From: Micromonospora sp. FIMYZ51
GTDB lineage: Bacteria > Actinomycetota > Actinomycetes > Mycobacteriales > Micromonosporaceae
DNA: 64,000 bases
Direction: 5' to 3'
Assembly: GCF_038246755.1 (NCBI RefSeq)
Contig: NZ_CP134706.1
Location: 3,720,001 to 3,784,000 of the forward strand
Shown here: piece by piece, positions 50,741 through 58,859 of the stretch
Position numbering within the stretch: the first letter of the stretch is position 1
Layout of the letters: each line of letters starts with the position of its first letter
Notes under the pieces: model-generated
Databases searched by the model: none
What the model saw: the letters and a program-made list of their open reading frames with translations, nothing else
Told to the model about the DNA's origin: nothing
Made by a program: the position numbers and the translations under genes

Positions 50741-50767
50741 GACCCCGCCGGGTTCGCCGATGTGACT
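50741..50767 (-). promoter_or_regulatory. ECF41-type promoter of the sigma gene
   Basis: Minus strand AGTCACA (50761-50767), 16-nt spacer, GGTC (50741-50744). Close to the TGTCACA-N16-CGTC pattern reported for ECF41. Confidence 0.65.
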
Positions 50768-50788
50768 TGAGGTGACCTGAATCACTAC

Positions 50789-50815
50789 GGTCACATCCCC
50801 TGGTCGGGCGGGGTC
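50789..50815 (+). promoter_or_regulatory. ECF41-type promoter of the SDR gene
   Basis: GGTCACA (50789-50795), 16-nt spacer, GGTC (50812-50815); the same layout as the opposite promoter, both ending GGCGGGGTCGA. Confidence 0.65.
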
Positions 50816-50885
50816 GAGCCGGTGCAGCCACGAACGGTGGCGAGCCGCGGGTACCGCCCCGGCTCAGCGACGACAGGGAGATCCG

Positions 50886-51713
50886 ATGAACCCACCGATC
50901 CTGGTCACCGGCGGCACCGGCACGCTGGGACGCCTGGTCACCCCACTGCTGCGCGCGGCCGGTCACCCGGTACGGGTGCTGAGTCGCCGGGGCGGTCCGG
51001 CCACGCCCGGCGTCGAGCACGTCGCCGGAGATCTGGCCACCGGCGTCGGTGTCGACGACGCCTTCGTCCCGGGCACCGAGACCGTCCTGCATCTGGCCGG
51101 CGGGCAGCAGGGCGACGACAAGCTGGCCCGTACCGTGGCCCGGGCCGCGCGCCTGGCCGGCGTACGGCATCTGGTCTTCATCTCGGTCACCGGGGCCGAC
51201 CGGGTCCCGCTCGCCTGGCTGCGCAACAAGCTGGTCGCCGAGGAGACGATCGCCAACTCCGGCGTGCCGTGGACGACGCTGCGCGCCGCCCAGTTCCACG
51301 AGCTGACCCTGACCCTGGTGCGGAAGATGTCGGCCCTGCCGATCATCCCGGCGCCGGGGATGCGACTTCAGCCGGTCGACGGTCGCGAGGTCGCCGCCCG
51401 GCTCGCCGAACTGGCGCTGGCCGCGCCGGCCGGTCTGGTCCCCGACCTGGCCGGACCGACGACGTACGGGATGGACGAGTTGATCCGCAGCTACCTGCGC
51501 GCCACCGGCAAACGGCGGCTGCTGGTGCCGGTGCGACTGCCCGGCCGGGCCGGCCGCGCCTACCGGGCCGGTGCCAACCTGGCCCGGGACGGCGCGACGA
51601 ACGGCACCCGAAGCTGGGAGGAGTTCCTCACCGAGCGGGTGCCGCCGTCCGGCTCGGTGAGCCGATGCGCACCGGGCGGGTCAGCCGATGCGCATCGGCT
51701 GCACGGGGAATGA
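50886..51713 (+). CDS. NAD(P)-binding protein (atypical SDR, NmrA-like)
   Basis: A 275-residue Rossmann protein: ILVTGGTGTLGRLV, VLHLAGGQQGDDKLARTVARAARLAGVRHLVFIS, and a C-terminal part for substrate. It lacks the YxxxK catalytic pair of classical SDRs. ECF41 factors typically sit beside an oxidoreductase, epimerase or carboxymuconolactone decarboxylase gene, and this is the probable target. ATG 50886 with AGGGAG upstream; its end overlaps the convergent CBS gene by 33 bp. Confidence 0.88.
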   Translation: MNPPILVTGGTGTLGRLVTPLLRAAGHPVRVLSRRGGPATPGVEHVAGDLATGVGVDDAFVPGTETVLHLAGGQQGDDKLARTVARAARLAGVRHLVFISVTGADRVPLAWLRNKLVAEETIANSGVPWTTLRAAQFHELTLTLVRKMSALPIIPAPGMRLQPVDGREVAARLAELALAAPAGLVPDLAGPTTYGMDELIRSYLRATGKRRLLVPVRLPGRAGRAYRAGANLARDGATNGTRSWEEFLTERVPPSGSVSRCAPGGSADAHRLHGE

Positions 51714-52385
51714 CGGCGATGCGGGCAGGTCGCTGTCGTCGAAGTCGTAGCCCAACTCGTTCACCACCTCGACCACCCCGGCGATCCGCGCCGCGAGCCG
51801 CCCCGCGATGTCGACCGCGGAGCTGCGGTCCAGACGCCCGGTCATGGTCACCACACCGTCGCGTACCTCGATCCGGACCGTGCCGTCGCGCACCGCGAGC
51901 ACCCGGCGCAGCACCTCCTGGACCACGTCGTCGCGGATCTCGGCGTCGGAACGCAGATGCACGCGCAACAGGTCACTGCGCGTCACGATGCCGACCACCC
52001 GGCCGAGATCGTCCACCACCGGCAGGCGTTTGACCTGCTCGCGGTCCATCAACCGGGCGGCGGCCACCAGCGAGGTGTGCGGGAAGACGGTCACGGCCGG
52101 CGCCGTCATCAACTCGCGCGCGATTCCCGCCGCACCCTTACGCCGCGCCTTACGCCGACTCGGCCGCTCGAAGACACGCCGCTCCTCCGGCTCGCCCATC
52201 CACTCCACCTTGTGCAGCAGGTCCGCCTCGGAAACCACACCCCGCGCGTACCCGAAGTCGTCGACCACCGGCACCGCGCTCACCCGCCGCTGCGCAAGGA
52301 CATCGACGATCCTCCGGTACGCGGTCTCCTCCGTCACCGTTGCGACGTCCTTGGTCATCACGTCGCTGACCTGCCAGGCCCGCAT
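51681..52385 (-). CDS. CBS-domain pair plus BON domain protein
   Basis: A 234-residue protein. Two CBS motifs (VSDVMTKDVATVTEE...VSAVPVVDDFGYARGVVSEADLL; LMTAPAVTVFPHTS...VKRLPVVDDLGRVVGIVTRSDLL) form one Bateman module that binds adenosyl nucleotides, with a basic loop (RPSRRKARRKG) between them, then a BON domain (VRIEVRDGVVTMTGRLDRSS). Likely a cytosolic energy or stress sensor. ATG 52385 suits AGGAGG; GTG 52388 is possible. Confidence 0.9.
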   Translation of the reverse strand: MRAWQVSDVMTKDVATVTEETAYRRIVDVLAQRRVSAVPVVDDFGYARGVVSEADLLHKVEWMGEPEERRVFERPSRRKARRKGAAGIARELMTAPAVTVFPHTSLVAAARLMDREQVKRLPVVDDLGRVVGIVTRSDLLRVHLRSDAEIRDDVVQEVLRRVLAVRDGTVRIEVRDGVVTMTGRLDRSSAVDIAGRLAARIAGVVEVVNELGYDFDDSDLPASPSFPVQPMRIG

Positions 52386-52660
52386 CACGACCTCCTCTTG
52401 CTCGGCTACGCATCCACGCTATGGCTGAGCTGGGCGTTCTGGTCAGGGCTGGCGGACCCTTCCGGTCGGGACCTTTGGCGGCGACGGACCAGGTCCGCCG
52501 CCGGTCCGAACGAGCCGGTCACCGCGGTGAGGTGCCACCGAAGACTGGGGAGCCGCCGGAGGCAGCCGGCTGCGACTTGGCCGTCCATCCTGGCGGTGCC
52601 GCCCAGCGCGCAGGCACCTGCTCGGCAGGCCGGCCCCGCTGTGGCCGCCCTGCCGTCGAT

Positions 52661-53080
52661 TCAGGCGATGCGCCCCAGCGCCAGGTAGCAGACGGCCAGC
52701 AGTACCGCTGTCGCGACCGGCCACGGCCACCAGCGGCGGGCTCGGCGCAGCCGCTTCAGCGAGATCACGAGGCACGTGGCAGCTGACAGACCTGCCGCAG
52801 CGGCCACGATCCAGAAGGTCCGCTGCTCCGGACGCCAGCAGACTCCCCATCCGTCGACGGCGGGGTCGCACGGGTCGAGACCCGGACCGGTGAGCGCTGG
52901 CGACCAGTAGAGCAGCATGAACGCCCACAGGGACAGCAGCAGGACGCCGACGATCACGAGGGGAACCGCCACCGCGAGGCGCAAGGCTCGGGCGCGAACA
53001 GGCACCGGCTCGAAGCCCGCCGACCGCTCGTCCGCCGGCACCGGCTCGGAGCGCTGGGACCATTCGTCTGCGGTGGTCAC
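52661..53080 (-). CDS. Small membrane protein, three predicted helices
   Basis: A 139-residue protein of unknown function. A hydrophilic N-terminus (~40 residues) is followed by helices at ~45-67, ~93-110 and ~120-137, with an extracytoplasmic loop holding DPCDPAVDGWGVCW, two cysteines likely paired. GTG 53080 lies 6 nt after GATGAT (53087-53092). Confidence 0.62.
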   Translation of the reverse strand: MTTADEWSQRSEPVPADERSAGFEPVPVRARALRLAVAVPLVIVGVLLLSLWAFMLLYWSPALTGPGLDPCDPAVDGWGVCWRPEQRTFWIVAAAAGLSAATCLVISLKRLRRARRWWPWPVATAVLLAVCYLALGRIA

Positions 53081-53169
53081 CCGGACATCATCGCCGCTCG
53101 CGGGTCGCCCGTCGTCACCCGACCGTCCCGGCTGCGACGGCCGGTCGACGATCCCTCGACGAGGATCTT

Positions 53170-53220
53170 TGTTAATAAGGGGCCCTTCCTCTACACGAGG
53201 CGTTAATAAGGGGCCCTTCC
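53170..53220 (-). repeat. Dispersed 51-nt repeat, copy 4
   Basis: Two GTTAATAAGGGGCCCTTCCT cores 31 nt apart with CTACACGAGGC between, in the gap between divergent membrane-protein genes. The two half-units are identical over 20 bases. Confidence 0.95.
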
Positions 53221-53323
53221 TTTCATCTCCTACCGGGGTAGGAGGTGGGGTTCCGACCGGTGGGCGGGGTTCGGGCTCTCGGGTGGGCGCGCCGCGCCCG
53301 AGCGCCCACCAACATCTACAGGC

Positions 53324-54253
53324 ATGACTAGTTTCGTACGCCAGGCAGCTGCCTGGCACCGTCCGCTGATGGTTTTCGTCTGGGCGATGGCGGGGCTCGC
53401 CGTCGTCTCCGCCGTCGGTGTCTTCGCCGACGAGCGGGTGCTCGTCGGGGCACCGATCTGGCTCAAGCCGTTCAAGTTCTCGGTGTCCCTGGCGTTGTAC
53501 GGTCTCACCCTGGCCTGGTTGCTCTCCCTGCTGCGGCGGCGCAGCCGGATCGCGGAGTGGGCGGGCACCGTCGTGGTGGCCATGGGGGTGGCGGAGATGA
53601 TCGTCATCGTCGGGCAGGTGCTGCGCGGTACGACCAGCCACTACAACGCGACCAGCCCGCTGAACGCCACGCTGTGGCAACTGATGGGCACCGCGATCAT
53701 GGTGCTCTTCATCGCGCATCTCGTGCTCGGCGTGGTGGTGCTGCGGCAGCCGGTCGCGGAGCGGGCCAGTCGGTACGCGATCGGGCTCGGGTTGGGTCTG
53801 ACGGCGCTCGGCATGCTGGTGGCGATCCCGATGCTGCTGCCCGGCCAGGCACCGGCGGTCGAGGGGATCGCCGGGGCACACAGTGTGGGAGTGCCCGACG
53901 GTGGTCCCGGGCTGCCGTTGGTCGGCTGGAGCACCACCGGCGGCGACCTGCGGATCGGCCACTTCGTGGGGCTGCACGCGGTGCAGGTGCTGCCGATCCT
54001 GGCGATCCTGCTGGGCCGGTTGTTCGGCAACCGCCTGGACGGCGTCACCCGGGCGCGGCTGCTGCTCGTCGCGGGCGGCGCGTACGGCGGGTTGACCATC
54101 CTGCTGACCTGGCAGGCGCTGCGCGGGCAGCCGCTGCTGCGACCGGACGCGCTGACCCTGGGCGTGGCGGCGGCCCTGGTGGTGGCGACCGTGGCCGCCG
54201 CCGCGCTGGTGCTGGCCCGGGGCCGCCGACCCGAAGTGGCGCTGGCGGCGTGA
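53324..54253 (+). CDS. Polytopic membrane protein of unknown function
   Basis: A 309-residue protein with eight or so hydrophobic helices. Conserved-looking features are PIWLKPFKFSVSLALYG near the first third, RGTTSHYNATSPLNATLWQLMG in a loop, and GHFVGLHAVQVLPILAILLG, with histidines that might bind haem or metal. I do not recognise the family. ATG 53324; no clear ribosome site. Confidence 0.7.
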   Translation: MTSFVRQAAAWHRPLMVFVWAMAGLAVVSAVGVFADERVLVGAPIWLKPFKFSVSLALYGLTLAWLLSLLRRRSRIAEWAGTVVVAMGVAEMIVIVGQVLRGTTSHYNATSPLNATLWQLMGTAIMVLFIAHLVLGVVVLRQPVAERASRYAIGLGLGLTALGMLVAIPMLLPGQAPAVEGIAGAHSVGVPDGGPGLPLVGWSTTGGDLRIGHFVGLHAVQVLPILAILLGRLFGNRLDGVTRARLLLVAGGAYGGLTILLTWQALRGQPLLRPDALTLGVAAALVVATVAAAALVLARGRRPEVALAA

Positions 54254-54320
54254 GCGGGCGGGCCGGGCACCGCGAGCCGAGCATCGGATCGGCGATCGGC
54301 GGGCGAGGAGGAGAGTGGAT

Positions 54321-54767
54321 ATGAGCGAGCTGTTGTTCACGCTGACGTTCGCGGTGGCCGCGCCCTTCTGGGCACTGATGATCCTGCTGCCGAGGTGGTC
54401 GGTGACCGAGCGGATCATCAGGTCGCCGCTGATCGTGGCCCCCGGCGTGGTGATCTACGCGATCCTGGTGCTGCCGGCGCTCGGCGAGGTGCTGCCGGCC
54501 GTGCTCTCGCCGAGCCTGGACGGGGTCCGCGAACTGCTCGGCACGGTGGACGGTGCGGCGGCGGGCTGGGCGCACATGATCGCGTTCGACCTCTTCGTCG
54601 GCAGGTGGGCGTGGCTCGACAGCCGGGAACGGGGGGTGCCGGCGCTGGTCATGGCTCCGGTGCTGGTGCTGACGATCCTGCTCGGCCCGCTCGGGCTGGC
54701 CGCGTACCTGGCGGTCCGGGCGCGCTGGCGGGCACCGGCGATCGCCACGACACCCGACCGGATCTAG
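54321..54767 (+). CDS. ABA4-like (DUF4281) membrane protein
   Basis: A 148-residue four-helix protein with the ABA4 pattern: FWALMILLPRWSVTERI, GWAHMIAFDLFVGRWAWLDSRERG, and a final helix GPLGLAAYLAVR. Plant ABA4 is needed for neoxanthin formation; bacterial members are uncharacterised. ATG 54321 is 8 nt after GGAGGAG; GTG 54315 is an alternative. Its stop codon lies inside the -10 box of the next gene. Confidence 0.82.
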   Translation: MSELLFTLTFAVAAPFWALMILLPRWSVTERIIRSPLIVAPGVVIYAILVLPALGEVLPAVLSPSLDGVRELLGTVDGAAAGWAHMIAFDLFVGRWAWLDSRERGVPALVMAPVLVLTILLGPLGLAAYLAVRARWRAPAIATTPDRI

Positions 54768-54777
54768 GCTGATCAGC

Positions 54778-56010
54778 GTGAGCTGGGCGTGGGCGGGACG
54801 GCTGGTCGACGTACGCGACAGCCTGGTGCGGATCTCGCTTGTCATCCTCGCCGGCCTCGGATACCTGCTCTTCGTGTTCCCCGGCCGGCCGACGACCGAC
54901 CAGGTGATCCTCGCGGTGGGCGCGTTCGTCGCCGGGCTGGCGCTGCACCGCCGGCCGCTGGCCAACCTGCTCGTGCAGACCGCGTTGCTGGCCGTCGCGA
55001 TCCTCCGGCTCGACGACTGCACGATCAATCAGGTCGGCGCCAGCTGGGCGTTGCTCGAACTGACCATGCGGGCCGACCGGACCCGGACCATCTGGTTGGC
55101 CACCGGCCTGCTGGCCGCGGTTGACATGATCGACTCGATCGGCGATCCGCTGCCCCGGTTCCTCGCCGGCGCGGCCGGGCTGCTGCTGGAGGTCGGCCTC
55201 CCGCTGCTGCTCGGTCTGCTGATCCGGGCCAACCGGGAACTGGCGGAGCAGGCGCGGCAGCGGACGGCGGAGCAACAGCGCCGGCGAGACTCGGAGGCCC
55301 GGGCCGCCCGGGCCGACGAACGCAGCGCCATCGCCCGGGAGTTGCACGACGTGGTGGCGCATCACGTGGCCTCGATGGTGCTGCGGGTAGGCGTGGCCCG
55401 GCACGTGCTTACCGAACTGGACCCCAGGGTGGACGAGGTCTTCGACGACGTGCACGCGACCGGCTCCGCGGCCCTGGCCGACCTGCGTCGGCTGGTCGCG
55501 GTGCTGCGCGACCCCGACGGCGTACGCGGCGACGCGGCGCTTACCGCGATCGAACCCGCGGCCCTGCCGGCCGCCCTCGGTACGGCGGTCGACCGGGCCC
55601 GCCAGGCCGGGATCACCGTGGAGGCCGACATCGACCCGGCGATCGGTTCGATCGACGCGGTACGGGGTCTGGCGGTGCTGCGCCTGACCCAGGAGTCGCT
55701 GACAAACGTGGCAAAGCACGTCGGCGCGTCCGCGTTGGCGCGGTTGTCGGTCCGGCTGGTCGACGGGGCCGTGCACTGGGAGGTCACGGACGACGGTCGG
55801 GGCCGGGTGCCGGCCTCGGTGCCGTCCGGTGGCGGCCACGGCGTCACCGGGATGCGGGAGCGCGTCGAGGTGCTCGGCGGCCGGCTGGAGGTGGGACCGG
55901 TCGGTGCGGGCTGGCGGGTGCGTACCGTCCTGCCCGCCGCGCCCGCTCCCTCCCCAGCCGTGGCGCCTGCCGCCCCGACCTCCTCCCCCGCCCGAACGGA
56001 GTTGGCATGA
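54778..56010 (+). CDS. Sensor histidine kinase (NarL-type, HisKA_3)
   Basis: A 410-residue kinase. Five or six membrane helices in the first 150 residues with little extracellular sequence, a coiled linker (ANRELAEQARQRTAEQQRRR), the phospho-acceptor H190 in RELHDVVAHHVASM, and an ATPase domain with QESLTNVAKHV and DDGRGRVP...GHGVTGMRERVEVLGG. GTG 54778 lies 7 nt after TAGGCT (54765-54770). ATGA overlap with the response-regulator gene. Confidence 0.92.
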   Translation: MSWAWAGRLVDVRDSLVRISLVILAGLGYLLFVFPGRPTTDQVILAVGAFVAGLALHRRPLANLLVQTALLAVAILRLDDCTINQVGASWALLELTMRADRTRTIWLATGLLAAVDMIDSIGDPLPRFLAGAAGLLLEVGLPLLLGLLIRANRELAEQARQRTAEQQRRRDSEARAARADERSAIARELHDVVAHHVASMVLRVGVARHVLTELDPRVDEVFDDVHATGSAALADLRRLVAVLRDPDGVRGDAALTAIEPAALPAALGTAVDRARQAGITVEADIDPAIGSIDAVRGLAVLRLTQESLTNVAKHVGASALARLSVRLVDGAVHWEVTDDGRGRVPASVPSGGGHGVTGMRERVEVLGGRLEVGPVGAGWRVRTVLPAAPAPSPAVAPAAPTSSPARTELA

Positions 56011-56633
56011 TCCGCGTCCTGCTCATCGACGACCAGCACCTGATCCGCGCGGGCCTGCGCATGCTCTGTGACGCCCAACCGGACATCGAGGTCGTCGGTG
56101 AGGCCGACAACGGCCGCGAGGCGATCGCCCTCGCCGCCCGGCTGCGGCCCGACGTGGTCGTCATGGACCTACGCATGCCTGGCGTCGACGGGATCACCGC
56201 GACCAGCCGGGTGCTCGCCGACCGGCCGGGCACCCGGGTGCTGGTGCTGACCACGTTCGGCGACGACGACCACCTCTATCCCGCGCTTACCGCCGGTGCC
56301 TGCGGGTTCCTGCTCAAGGACGCACCACCGACCGATCTGCTGGACGGCATCCGCCGGGCCGCGTCCGGCGACAGCCCGTTCAGCCCGGAGGTGCTGCGGC
56401 GTCTGGTACAGCGCGCGGTACACGCCCGCGTCGAGGCACCACCGCCAGTCGACGGGCTGACCACCCGCGAACAGGAGGTCCTGGATCTGGTCGCCGAGGG
56501 ACTGTCCAACGCGGAGATCGCCGAGCGGCTGCACATCGGGGTCACCACGGTCAAGACCCACATCACCAGCCTGATGACCAAGACCGGCAGCCCGAACCGG
56601 GTACGCCTGGCCCTGTTCGCTCGCGGCGTCTGA
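56007..56633 (+). CDS. Response regulator (NarL/LuxR type)
   Basis: A 208-residue regulator: receiver with acidic pair DD (8-9), phospho-acceptor D54 in VVMDLRMPGVDG and K in LLKDAPP; LuxR HTH at ~145-205 (LTTREQEVLDLVAEGLSNAEIAERLHIGVTTVKTHITSLMTKTG). Partner of the kinase just upstream. Confidence 0.94.
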   Translation: MIRVLLIDDQHLIRAGLRMLCDAQPDIEVVGEADNGREAIALAARLRPDVVVMDLRMPGVDGITATSRVLADRPGTRVLVLTTFGDDDHLYPALTAGACGFLLKDAPPTDLLDGIRRAASGDSPFSPEVLRRLVQRAVHARVEAPPPVDGLTTREQEVLDLVAEGLSNAEIAERLHIGVTTVKTHITSLMTKTGSPNRVRLALFARGV

Positions 56634-56677
56634 GCGTCGGTGCCGACGGCGCGGCGGCCGGCGGCAACACCGGAAAG

Positions 56678-56980
56678 CTAGCCGCCGGCCATCGCACCGA
56701 GGATGATCAACGGTTCCTCGCCGGCCACGACCCGTTCGGGCAGGGGTGCGTCCGGTGCGGTGTTGGACAGATCCTCCTCGCAGGCGTAGAAGCGGACGAA
56801 GGCGCGGCGCCGGCCACTGTGCCGGTCCCGGATGGTGCCCAGCAACATCGGATAGCGCGCCTCGAGGGCGTCCAACACCCGACGCTGGGTGGCCGGCTCC
56901 GGGCCGAGCACCTCCACGCGTACCTCGCCGGTGACCTTCGCCAGGTTCTTCAGGTGGGCCGGAAGGACCACCCGGATCAC
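56678..56980 (-). CDS. MoaD/ThiS-like ubiquitin-fold protein
   Basis: A 100-residue protein. [24 protein letters not shown] and [13 protein letters not shown] resemble MoaD; the end [13 protein letters not shown] finishes in Gly-Gly as required for adenylation and sulfur carriage. GTG 56980 overlaps the upstream BNR stop (GTGA). No molybdopterin or thiamine genes are near, so it may serve another sulfur transfer or protein-tagging reaction. Confidence 0.87.
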   Translation of the reverse strand: MIRVVLPAHLKNLAKVTGEVRVEVLGPEPATQRRVLDALEARYPMLLGTIRDRHSGRRRAFVRFYACEEDLSNTAPDAPLPERVVAGEEPLIILGAMAGG

Positions 56981-58092
56981 GGCAACACCTGGACTTCGAC
57001 GGAGAGCACGGCCGGCAGGTCCCGGACGATCGGCGCCCAACTGTCGCCGCCGTCGGCCGAGTGGTAGACCTGTCCCCCGGTGGTGCCGAAGTAGACGCCG
57101 CACGGATCCAGCGTGTCGACGGCCATCGCGTCCCGCAGCACGTTGACGTAGCAGTGCGACTGCGGCAGGCCGGCGGTCAACGGCTCCCATTCGTCGCCGC
57201 CGGTGCGGCTGCGGTAGACGCGCAGCCTGCCCTCCGGCGGGTAGTGCTCGGAGTCGCTCTTGATCGGCACGACGTAGATCGTCTCGGGGTCGTTCCCATC
57301 CACCGCGATCGGGAAGCCGAAATCCGACGGCAGGTTGCCGCTGATCTCCCGCCAGTGCTCGCCGGCATCGTCGCTGCGCATCACGTCCCAGTGTTTCTGC
57401 ATGAAGAGCGTGTCCGGCCGGGACGGGTGCTGGGTGATGTGGTGCACGCAGTGCCCGACCTCGGCGTCGGTGTCGGGGATCTCCCCCGAACGCAGTCCCT
57501 TGTTTATCGGTGTCCAGCTGTCGCCGGCATCGTCGCTGCGGAACGCGCCCGCCGCCGAGATGGCGGTGTAGATCCGGCCCGGGTGCACCGGGTCCAGGAT
57601 GATCGTGTGCAGGCAGAGGCCACCGGCACCGGGCTGCCAGGACGGCCCGGTCGGGTGGGTACGCAGCGCGGTCAGCTCGGTCCACTTCTGACCGCCGTCG
57701 TGGGAGAGGTAGAGGGCGGCGTCCTCGGCACCTGCGTACACCGTGTCGGGGTCGTCGCGGGACGGTTCGAGGTGCCAGATGCGCTTGAACTCCCACGGGC
57801 GCGGGGTTCCGTCGTACCACAGGTGGTCACCGACGTCGCTTGCGTAGGTGAAGTCGTTGCCGACCGGGGACCAGTTCCGGCCGCCGTCGTCGGAGCGCTG
57901 GATCAGCTGCCCGAACCAACCACCGGACTGCGAGACGTAGAGCCGATCCGGGTCGGCCGGCGACCCGGTCAGGTGGAAGATCTCCCAGCCGCCGAAGTGC
58001 GGGCCGTCGACCGTCCAGTCGCCGCGCCGGCCGTCCGAGGTCAGGATGAACGCGCCCTTGCGGGTGCCGACCAGCACCCGTACGCCGCTCAT
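56977..58092 (-). CDS. Cytosolic BNR/Asp-box beta-propeller protein
   Basis: A 371-residue propeller without a signal peptide. Asp-box-type motifs: [59 protein letters not shown]. It begins [17 protein letters not shown], a form seen in many actinobacterial and environmental genomes next to a MoaD-like gene. No enzyme activity is known. ATG 58092 with GAGG upstream. Confidence 0.85.
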   Translation of the reverse strand: MSGVRVLVGTRKGAFILTSDGRRGDWTVDGPHFGGWEIFHLTGSPADPDRLYVSQSGGWFGQLIQRSDDGGRNWSPVGNDFTYASDVGDHLWYDGTPRPWEFKRIWHLEPSRDDPDTVYAGAEDAALYLSHDGGQKWTELTALRTHPTGPSWQPGAGGLCLHTIILDPVHPGRIYTAISAAGAFRSDDAGDSWTPINKGLRSGEIPDTDAEVGHCVHHITQHPSRPDTLFMQKHWDVMRSDDAGEHWREISGNLPSDFGFPIAVDGNDPETIYVVPIKSDSEHYPPEGRLRVYRSRTGGDEWEPLTAGLPQSHCYVNVLRDAMAVDTLDPCGVYFGTTGGQVYHSADGGDSWAPIVRDLPAVLSVEVQVLP

Positions 58093-58320
58093 GCCGTCAC
58101 CTCGCGTCGTGCGGCGTCGACGGGTGCGGGCCTCGGGCCGCCTGGCGGAATCGCTAGCTGCTGGTCGTTCACTCGGTGTTTCCTCTCGTCCGCTTCGGCG
58201 AACTGCCGGTCCGATCCCGCCCCGGCCCGCCGAAGCCCGTTTGTCGCCCTTGGTCTACTGCACCGGTACGACGAATTCGTCCCTGCGATACGGACAACGA
58301 GCCGGGCCGTTGACGGACGT

Positions 58321-58359
58321 CCGCCCCTCCCAGTCAGGAGCGGCTGGTGTCAGGGGCGG
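58321..58359 (-). terminator. Stem-loop at the end of the SLOG-RyR-STAND operon
   Basis: Arms CCGCCCCT (58321-58328) and AGGGGCGG (58352-58359) around the SLOG stop codon. Confidence 0.4.
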
Positions 58360-58859
58360 CGGGGGGCTCGGCGGGCGTCGGCGGGCCAGAGGATCGTGGT
58401 CGGGATGGCGCGCTGCCGGGCCAGCTGCACCGTCCGGTCGGTGGACGCCGCGTGGCAGCCCGGCTCACCGTCCCAGACCGCCACCAGCCGCTGCACCCGG
58501 TTGAGCAGTTCCCGGTTGGCGGCCACGTAGGCGGCGGTGCCGGAGCTGCGGTGGCCGGTGTGCACGACGTGTGTCGCCCGACCCAGCAACTCGTCGAACT
58601 CCGCCCGGTGCGCCGGGTCGATCGTGTTCCGGTAGTCCGGGGCCGGCAGGACCACCTCGTAGCTGCCACCGGCGGCCAGGACCGTCCGGGCGAAGATCTG
58701 GTCGGTGCCGGCCGCCAGGCAGGTGACGCCGTGCACCGGCCGGTCGCTGAGCCGCCGCAACTCGGCTCGCAGGGCGTCGGCGACGAGCCGTTCGGTGGCC
58801 GGCGTCAGGTGGATGTGCCCGGTGATGCCGACGCGCAGCGGGCTGGAGTCAGTGGCCAT
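58350..58859 (-). CDS. SLOG-like nucleotide-sensing domain protein
   Basis: A 169-residue Rossmann-like protein: LRVGITGHIHLTPATERLV at the N-terminus, HGVTCLAAGTDQIFARTVLAAGGSYEVVLPAPDY in the middle, VAVWDGEPGC later. This pattern fits the SLOG (SMF/DprA-LOG) superfamily, which binds or processes nucleotides and is common in conflict systems. Starts inside the end of the RyR gene (11-bp overlap). A generic LOG-type phosphoribohydrolase is less likely since the PGGxGTxxE motif is missing. Confidence 0.7.
   Translation of the reverse strand: MATDSSPLRVGITGHIHLTPATERLVADALRAELRRLSDRPVHGVTCLAAGTDQIFARTVLAAGGSYEVVLPAPDYRNTIDPAHRAEFDELLGRATHVVHTGHRSSGTAAYVAANRELLNRVQRLVAVWDGEPGCHAASTDRTVQLARQRAIPTTILWPADARRAPRRP

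Noticed and set aside
52386..52660. DosR-type box upstream of the CBS-BON gene (near 52466-52481)
   Set aside because: Only one half-site (GGGACC) fits; the other half is absent. The rest of this 275-bp gap shows nothing I can support.
53170..53220. CRISPR-like pair of repeats
   Set aside because: Only two units with an 11-nt spacer that is kept between copies elsewhere; no cas genes.
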